From Dryas octopetala (taxonomy: Eukaryota; Streptophyta; Magnoliopsida; Rosales; Rosaceae), in the NCBI GenBank assembly GCA_963921425.1, contig OY992834.1:434001-498000 (forward strand): a DNA stretch of 64,000 nt. Reading direction: 5' to 3'. Shown here piece by piece: positions 57,711-64,000 of this stretch. A program made the translations under genes and the position numbers. The stretch's first letter is position 1, and each line of letters starts with the position of its first letter. The notes beneath the pieces were generated by a model that worked only from the letters and a program-made list of their open reading frames with translations, was not told where the DNA came from and searched no databases.

Positions 57711-57730
57711 AGATACATTGAACCTGGACA
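57711..57730 (+). promoter_or_regulatory. UPE-box (sulfur-limitation element) of the LSU promoter
   Basis: AGATACATTGAACCTGGACA matches the published UPE-box consensus AG(G/A)T(T/A)CATTGAACCT(A/G)GAC(A/G) at all 20 positions, as recalled. The consensus was defined on the tobacco UP9C promoter, itself an LSU-family gene, and is bound by EIL3/SLIM1-type factors under sulfur deficit. It lies 15 bases upstream of the TATA box and 125 bases before the LSU ATG. Confidence 0.88.
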
Positions 57731-57744
57731 CATAGTTTTTGGTC

Positions 57745-57753
57745 TTTATAAAG
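57745..57753 (+). promoter_or_regulatory. TATA box of LSU
   Basis: TTTATAAAG about 100 bases before the start codon, correctly placed after the UPE-box and leaving a leader of about 75 bases. Confidence 0.65.
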
Positions 57754-57854
57754 CCTGTCATGCACCACCAATTCAGCAAAGTCTGCACGGCTAGGAATAT
57801 TGTCTAGTTTTGAAAGCTTCCGAGTCCAGACTAGTTCATTAGAAAGAAACATCA

Positions 57855-58172
57855 ATGGCGGTAACAAAGCAAGCACCGCAGGTAGTAGAAGACGAGAAAT
57901 CGCTGAGAAAGAGGAACGAGGAGCTGGAGAGAGAGCTGAGGAAGAGCCAGGAGAGAGAGGAGCGGATGAAGCTTGAGCTCCAGAGGGCCTGCGAGAGGCT
58001 CAGAGTCGCCGAGGACGCCGAAGAGCGACTCTGCTCACAGCTCGGTGAGCTAGAAGCCGAGGCCGTCGATCAGGCGCGTATAGATCACGCTCGGATTCTC
58101 TCCCTCATGGACCAGCTCTCTCAGGCCCACCGCCTTCTCAAGTCTGCCTCCATTTCCCTGCCTTTGGAATGA
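57855..58172 (+). CDS. LSU: LSU, response-to-low-sulfur protein
   Basis: A single exon of 105 residues, close to the family's 90-110. Residues about 14-98 form one long coiled coil, with LRKRNEELERELRKSQERE, then the family's signature RLRVAEDAEERLCSQLGELE and ARILSLMDQLSQAHRLL. LSU proteins are small cytosolic/nuclear hubs that bind many partners and rise strongly under sulfur starvation and other stress. Tobacco UP9C is a member. The upstream UPE-box supports sulfur control here. Base composition is GC-richer than the surroundings, as is common for short intronless plant genes. Only one copy is seen, whereas Arabidopsis carries pairs. Confidence 0.93.
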   Translation: MAVTKQAPQVVEDEKSLRKRNEELERELRKSQEREERMKLELQRACERLRVAEDAEERLCSQLGELEAEAVDQARIDHARILSLMDQLSQAHRLLKSASISLPLE

Positions 58173-58734
58173 GAATTAGCTCAACTAACAGTTTACAGTT
58201 TCCTCTTTATTATTTTTTACATAATTGGTTTCTCAATTCAATGTAAATTGGTGGTTTTTGTGACTGCTCCGTGTAATTTTTGGTTGTAAAGAGCACAGGA
58301 TAGAAGACGATTGTTGTAATTGCGCATGGCTCTCTGTGTACGTAGTTTGATGATTTGATTCATCTTCTCTTTCAAGAAAACATATATAGAAGAAATAAAG
58401 TTTGTTTCTTTTATCTCTCTCTACCCATCTAAAAGGTACACAAAGGTTGCATTTTTGTTGGATTCTTGTGTTAGGGGGTTGTAATTTCCGGCCGATAACC
58501 AAAACAAAGAAGATGAAAGAGTTGTAATCCTGAAGCTGGAATCTCAAAAAACACAAAACCAGAAGAGAACATTATTTATGATTAATTGAATTAATGCTTG
58601 AGAAAATGGTATCCATACATTGATTGGTGGTCAATTAACTACATTAAAGATTAAGCAAAATGTGAAAAGTATTTTGTGGACAACTTGTGTTTCTTTTTTT
58701 TCTTTTTCTTTTTCTTTTTTCAACCGAACAAATA

Positions 58735-59300
58735 CGTTAAACCAAAGATCTTGAAACGCATCTTTAAACTTTTTGACCATAAGTGATGGTTATTTTATTC
58801 ACAAGCTGACAAGCATATATGTAAATACCTTCCTGGAAGTTATGAAACGCAATCAATAACGTCCACGCAACATCTTTGAAATCGTCATCTCAATTCTCAA
58901 AAGTGGTATTTGGTCAGATTTCACGACAATGACTCATGAGTTTCGTTCTAATTCTAAATGACCTCGTTTGAATGCATGAGATTAGTCTAAATAGGGTAAT
59001 GACTACATTCATGTTTGAAGATAAGAATAAGATAAATTAATCATAAGAAAAAACCTATTTCTTCGAATTTCCAGAAAAACAATTGAGATCTAAAAACACG
59101 TCTTTAATCTTTTTGACCAAAGTGACGGTTATTTTATTCGTCAATCCCAATCCACCAGCATATATTTAAATCTCCTCCCGGAACTTATGAAACAGAGAGT
59201 TTCAAGCAAGTGGAACTAATAACGTCCACCCAACGTCTTTGAAATTGTCATCTCAATTCTCAACAGTGGTAATTTGGTCAGATTTCATGATAATGACGCA
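58735..59300 (+). repeat. Diverged tandem duplication downstream of LSU
   Basis: Blocks starting near 58748 and near 59085 share ordered matches: CTTTTTGACCA, GGTTATTTTATTC, ATAACGTCCAC, CATCTTTGAAA/CGTCTTTGAAA, GTCATCTCAATTCTCAA and TTGGTCAGATTTCA. The offset is about 340 bases and identity by eye is about 75-80%. No coding frame is kept in either copy. Confidence 0.75.
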
Positions 59301-59309
59301 TTATTACTG

Positions 59310-60199
59310 CAAGTAAACTCCATGCATCTGTATGTGTTTCATTTGTCCAGCATAAATATGCTTCCACTTGGCACGAAGTAAGTATTTTTTAAGAGTAATG
59401 TAATGTTACATCAATTAATGCGCAACTCATGAGTTTAATTGGATCTAGAAACTCAAATGACGTTTTTATCTGGCATATAGTAGAAGCAAAAAGAAGAAAG
59501 AAAAAGCATAGATCGATCCTTTCGGCAAGGGCTTTGAGAGTAGTGTTAAGGTAGGACCAGCTAGCACTACTGAATATGAAAGGCGAAAGCAAAGCCTGGC
59601 ATCAGGGAAGAATATGCTAATAGAGCCACAACTCACAAGGGGTCCACAGCAATCGTACATACATTATTCTCTTTTGTATTTGCATCCCTATGCAAAGCTA
59701 CATTGCAATTACACCTGCAAGACTCCAAGTACGGGTATCATGCATACAAATCAGGCAATTGCCTGCCTGATTGCCTTATGGAGTAAATCCCAACTCCTGC
59801 TTTCTTTTCATGATTTTGATCTTTTTCTTATTTTTTTTAATTAATCAATTATTAATTTTCTGATCATGCGAGCCTGCTAGGGGTGCAAGAAGTATCAAAA
59901 TAAGATATTATTACTCAGTACTCAATGAATGGTTATCCGAATTCCAAACCAAGCAAATGAATGATTTCATACCCGACGGGAAGCTACTCACCTCTTCCAT
60001 ATAGCAGCCGCAAGAATCAAAATTATGCAATCATCAATTAATTTAGCAGAACGTAGCAGTTGAATATCAAGAACAAGTTGACAACAAAAACGACATTATC
60101 TCAACTCAAAACATATCTCCCTTCTGAGTCTAAGGTTTTATCTGGAGAAAGAAGGTGTTCTTTTGGAAGGCAAGGCAAACTAAATCAACACTAGGCAGT
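59310..60199. other. Intergenic DNA downstream of TRIC, no feature seen
   Basis: AT-rich DNA with short open frames lacking motifs. The part next to 60200 is probably the TRIC 3' UTR. Confidence 0.5.
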
Positions 60200-61301
60200 T
60201 CAACGACTGTATCCTCGCCTCTCTTTTATCTCCGGGTCCCTGAAACCAAAAATTAGTCACAAGTGAGATAAACTCACAAGTTCGCACTATTACTATTTAT
60301 GGAGGATGAGCAGACCTCTGAATGTGATCAAGAATGAGAAGCCTTGGTCCAGGAGGGATTTTCACGTCTCTAAGAGCACTGAAACAGCATTGCAAATGGA
60401 AGGCCGTTAAAACATGTACAAGTTACATGGTTTATAGATAAGGGCATACAAAGATGACTTTTAATGAGTGTGGAAGTGATAAAGAATTTGAAAATCCAGC
60501 TACTTGCCTGTCATTGAGCAGAGGCAAGGTGTTGTCTGATAATAAGCCTTTCTTGAAATTCTTCTCATAATTCTGGAGGCCAAGGTTATTCAACATGCTT
60601 CTTGTTTTAGAATAGTAAATATCTTCAGTTGGTGGTTGAGAAAACTTTTGCCCCAACTGCATAACCATGCAAAAAGTGCTTTCAGGGCAGATAAGTAACC
60701 AATACTACAACATAATGCAAACTCAAACCCCGACATCCAAACAGACATGCATGTAAGAACTACTAGCTCAGAGCATTAGACTAGCAGGAAACCTCATAGA
60801 GATTCATTTATAGTTGATGTTTTTCAAAACATGTTACTTCCACATTTTCAGTCCTTGTCTGAAAAATGACAAGTTCGTTTTAAGGTGTCCCCAAGCTTGC
60901 ATTGAAATCATGTAAAGCTAAGAACTCGAAAATGAACACGCTTTACCTTTCAGCTACTATCAAAATGATAAATTCTATCCTCTTAAGGCTCACCTTGAAA
61001 AGTCCACCCTGAACAAGTGCAAAGAAAAGTCCAGAAGTGGCTGCATTTGCTGCTTGATTGGGACCACCCATGCCACTTACCAACGAAAACAGGGCTCCCG
61101 AACCAAAAGCAGCCACCATGCTGCAGTACACAGGAATAACATAAGGATGTTGCAAAAACAAAAAACTAAGCAGCTGATATTGAACATAAATGAAATCTAT
61201 AACACTTGCATATGGCAGTAATGATAAAAATGAAGAATTTGATAGAACTATTAATATATAAAGAAAGCCACTTTTTCAAGGGAATAAAAAGGAAAAAAGA
61301 A

Positions 61302-61349
<48 letters not shown>

Positions 61350-63244
61350 CTGAAAATCCTAGCTAGTGGTGGCCCCCCTTTGGCTTAGACTGGGACAAAG
61401 AACCCAGAATCCACATCTAACCCTCATAGAATGAACCAAATAACTAACTGGCTCAGGAAAAAAGAAAAAAAGAAGTGGCATCTTCACAGTCTCCAGGAGT
61501 ACCTTGGAGAATTCTGCCTTAAAACTATGATCTCAGTGAAACACAGAGGGAAAATTTAATTTCCCAAAATGGACCTAAGGCATAAAGTAAATCCACTAAA
61601 GTTTGTTTCTTACTCTTCAAATGACCTATACACAGCCAAAAAGGCATCAAGGCAATGTCTTAATGTGACGGGTCAGAAATAAATGTCAAAAGAAAGGTTA
61701 ACCTCAAATTGTTTCCACAATTCATATAGTTTTAGGTGAATATGAAAACAGAAAAGTTTCCTTGGCCACATCAGGGTATATCAACACATGTATCCCCAAT
61801 GACATAAATGCTGAAACACATTTACACATGCAAAGGCACACACAGACTTTGTTTCAAACCAAAGATTATCTTTTATGGATTATCAAATGGGGCTGTGCAC
61901 ACACACGCACACACACACGATAATGAGAAAAAACATCTAGAAGAAAATTTCCAACAACATATATACAATTATTTTGTTTAGAAGGTTGAACATGGCAAAA
62001 TTTGTGACAATCTCTGCCTAAAATGCTTCATCAAAGCAATCAAAGAATAAACAACCCGACTCATATCAACAAATCCATAATTCCAATTGACTGCAATTGG
62101 CATATCACAAACAGTATGGTGGGAAAAATAGGCTCACCTAGACTGGACATCCTCCTTTCCTCTCAATCTTCTCATGACACAGGATATGCCAGCATTGACC
62201 CCAGTCATAACAGCAAAGTTGCGAGCTTGTATCAAGGGACCCCCAGTAAGAGCCTATAATCAAAGTAAACAATTGGTTACATATCAAAAGAACTTCTCCA
62301 CCAAGGAACAATGAATACTCTGACTAATCTAAACGCTACCCATGTTCAGATTTAATCTATTATTATTGAGAAGAAACCTGTGTTTCCACATAATTAGGTC
62401 ACGATTAAGCCATAGAACCAGATTCCTCAACTAGAAACTTTACTGTTCATAACGATATATGACCACAAGAACATATTCAACCAACATAAGAACTTTTCAA
62501 GGCTCGAACAGCACTAGAAGAAAAAAAATTGACAAAGATTCAAATTTTAGATAACCATTAGTTTTCAAGAGGAAGAAAAAGATTAGCTTTTGAATTGGAG
62601 AATACAAAGATTCATGTTTACTCTTCATTTGCCCAAGTTTCTAAGCAACCAAGCCAAGATTCGCAAGCACTAAAATAATCATGGTAAGAAAACTCAAAGA
62701 ACAACACAATAAATTATTACCAAGAAATAAGCTTTGCCTCTGTTAGCTTACTGAGAATTGCTAGAATTAAGAATGAAATATTGGGATTTATATGTAATCC
62801 AAATGCCAAATGGGGTTGAAGTGGGTGTGCTAAAAATTTAACTTTTCTCTTAATATCCCCTGCTATCCCATAAGAAACCCAATCAAAACATAGGGTAATT
62901 TGTAATTCAGACGAAAAATAGATTAATAGAGAGAGAGAGAGAGAGACCTGGGCTTGCTTGAAAGAGGCCATGGCTTGGGGGTTGAGGCCGGCCTGAGGAG
63001 GAGGCGTGGGAAGAGAAGACGACACGTCGTTGGTGAGGGTACCCATGAAGGCACCGATGGCAGCACCCTGTGCGCCGCTTGTGAGTGTGACGACGGCAGC
63101 CTCCACAGGCAAAGACTGCTTGGCCAACCAAGCCCTGAAACCATTCTCTACCTCCTTGAACCGAGCCTGCAACTGCTCTATTGGGTTCTGGTTTGGCTGA
63201 GGCGCCATCTTCGCCACCATAACGCCTTGTTTACCTTGTTCCAT
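60200..63244 (-). CDS. TRIC/HP30, Tim17/22/23-family protein with SAM domain
   Basis: Six exons join in phase: 63244-62948, 62253-62138, 61120-60994, 60656-60508, 60378-60316, 60239-60200, giving 263 residues. The Tim17-type membrane domain covers about residues 45-180 (VEAAVVTLTSGAQGAAIGAF, NFAVMTGVNAGISCVMRRL, the Gly-rich VAAFGSGALFSLVSG, TSGLFFALVQGGLF). Residues about 190-250 form a SAM domain (MLNNLGLQNYEKNFKKGLLS ... ALRDVKIPPGPRLLILDHI). Arabidopsis homologues (At3g49560, At5g24650) are reported in chloroplast-envelope import of proteins without transit peptides and in mitochondrial tRNA import, where the SAM domain binds tRNA. Intron 4 uses a GC donor. The first exon has three nearby ATGs (63244 chosen, first in frame). 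A (GA)n tract lies at the donor of exon 1. Confidence 0.92.
60379..60507 (-). other. GC-AG intron in the TRIC gene
   Basis: Exon 4 ends ...GACAG followed by GCAAGT. The acceptor TTTCAG precedes TGCTCTTAGAGAC. Joining here restores ND-SALRDVKIPPGPRLL, the conserved SAM-domain sequence. The nearest GT donor (three bases on, GTAGCT) would give an immediate TAG. The GC donor otherwise fits the strong AG|GCAAGT consensus of this minor intron class. Confidence 0.85.
61304..61349. repeat. (TA)n(GA)n compound microsatellite in a TRIC intron
   Basis: About ten TA units pass into about twelve GA units, the same compound type as at 36140-36209. A short CA run lies at 61898-61918. Confidence 0.9.
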
Positions 63245-63378
63245 TTCACTCACCTCGCAATTCAATTTACTTCTTCTGTTGGAGCATACTAGGGTGTTTC
63301 TATCACTCTATGGATAACGAGGTTTCTTTGGTGTTTTTTTTTTTTTTTGTTTCCTCCATAATTATATAATAATAATTA

Positions 63379-63747
63379 GGGATTAATACCATTTTGCTCT
63401 CCAGGCTATTACATTTGTATCAGTTTGCTCTTATAATTTGGAAAATTAAGCACTCTGACTTTTTCAATTTTGCCAATTGAGATTCTTCCGTCAATTTACA
63501 CATTTTTTATCCAAATCTTTAAAGGCAAAATGATCCCTTCTATTTAGATCTTATCATTTTTCCTCTTTTATTTTTTGCTAAATTCTGGTTGATCATCTCG
63601 ACATTTTAGATGAAAAATGTATAAATTGACAGAATAATCTTAATTGGCAAAATTGAAAAAGTCAGGTCCATAATTTTCTAAATTAAAAGTCTGAGAAGCA
63701 AACTGATACATGTGTAATACTCTGAGGAGCAAAATCACATTAATCCC
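63379..63747. mobile_element. Mutator-type MITE, 369 bp, with 9-bp target duplication (copy B)
   Basis: Same family as 36283-36677: ends GGGATTAAT...ATTAATCCC, inner blocks CCATTTTGCTC, TATCAGTTTGCTC, GACTTTTTCAATTTTGCCAA, and their complements. Flanking TAATAATTA repeats are at 63370-63378 and 63748-63756. It lies about 135 bases upstream of the TRIC start codon, in its promoter. Confidence 0.9.
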
Positions 63748-63756
63748 TAATAATTA

Positions 63757-64000
63757 TCAATTATATTTCAACCCCGAGTCCATGACCCATGGAACATTAA
63801 TTTGCCATTTGGCACCGCCAATTCTGGTGGTAAATGGTAATTGTCTACCAGTGGAAAGTGTGGGCAGTGTCACATTAAACAATAAATCCTTAGGAAATTC
63901 CAATAAAAATCAAATAGTCCAATTGAATGGATGAATCTCGTAAGTCGTACCAATGCGTGAAGGATCAATACAATGTTTGATGCTTGAGAAGCTAATTTGA
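63757..64000. other. Right edge, no recognisable feature
   Basis: Short open frames without motifs; non-coding composition. Confidence 0.4.

Noticed and set aside
62954..63292. 112-codon plus-strand frame opposite TRIC exon 1
   Set aside because: Antisense shadow of the conserved first exon, whose minus-strand product matches the Tim17-family protein.

Overview
The window looks like nuclear DNA of a eudicot plant. Genes are split into many short exons with GT-AG introns, intergenic DNA is AT-rich, there are many small inverted-repeat transposons and (GA)n/(TA)n tracts, and the proteins are plant-specific (FORKED-like, LSU, TRIC/HP30, MOR1). Compact introns and gene spacing would fit a small-genome woody rosid such as a Rosaceae species, but that is an impression, not a demonstration. 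No CRISPR array, rRNA or tRNA gene was seen.

Left part (1-16.8 kb). A C-terminal scrap of an unidentified plus-strand gene ends near 102. A six-exon FORKED-like/VAN3-binding-type gene (minus, 1040-2642) can be joined exon by exon. A 2.7 kb gap with a MITE follows. Then comes a full-length CAND1 gene (minus, 5312-14056), the HEAT-repeat exchange factor of cullin-RING ubiquitin ligases, with an intron in its 5' UTR. CAND1 stands head to head with MOR1 across 2.8 kb.

Middle (16.9-48.9 kb). The very long MOR1/XMAP215 microtubule polymerase gene (plus, 16871-32117) is followed by a transposon-rich stretch (32-39.8 kb) with at least four inverted-repeat elements and a decayed duplicate of the 5' region of the next gene. 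That next gene is a full-size ABCB transporter, now a pseudogene (39804-48857) with nonsense and frameshift lesions. A 3.86 kb Mutator-like element (41236-45095) sits in one of its exons. The element has 276-bp terminal repeats with two differences, a 9-bp target duplication, a truncated MURA transposase and, on the opposite strand, a GRF zinc-finger gene.

Right part (49-64 kb). Four conserved genes lie together: a zinc-finger C78 peptidase of the ZUP1/UFSP class (minus), ATG13 (minus), an LSU (response to low sulfur) gene (plus) and a TRIC/HP30 Tim17-family protein with a SAM domain (minus). The LSU gene has a perfect match to the sulfur-limitation UPE-box just upstream of its TATA box. From memory, the same four families are split between two Arabidopsis blocks (At3g49560-49590 and At5g24650-24680), so this window would show the unsplit arrangement. 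Functionally the intact genes cover ubiquitin-ligase regulation, microtubule growth, autophagy initiation, sulfur-starvation response and organelle import; they form no operon-like unit.
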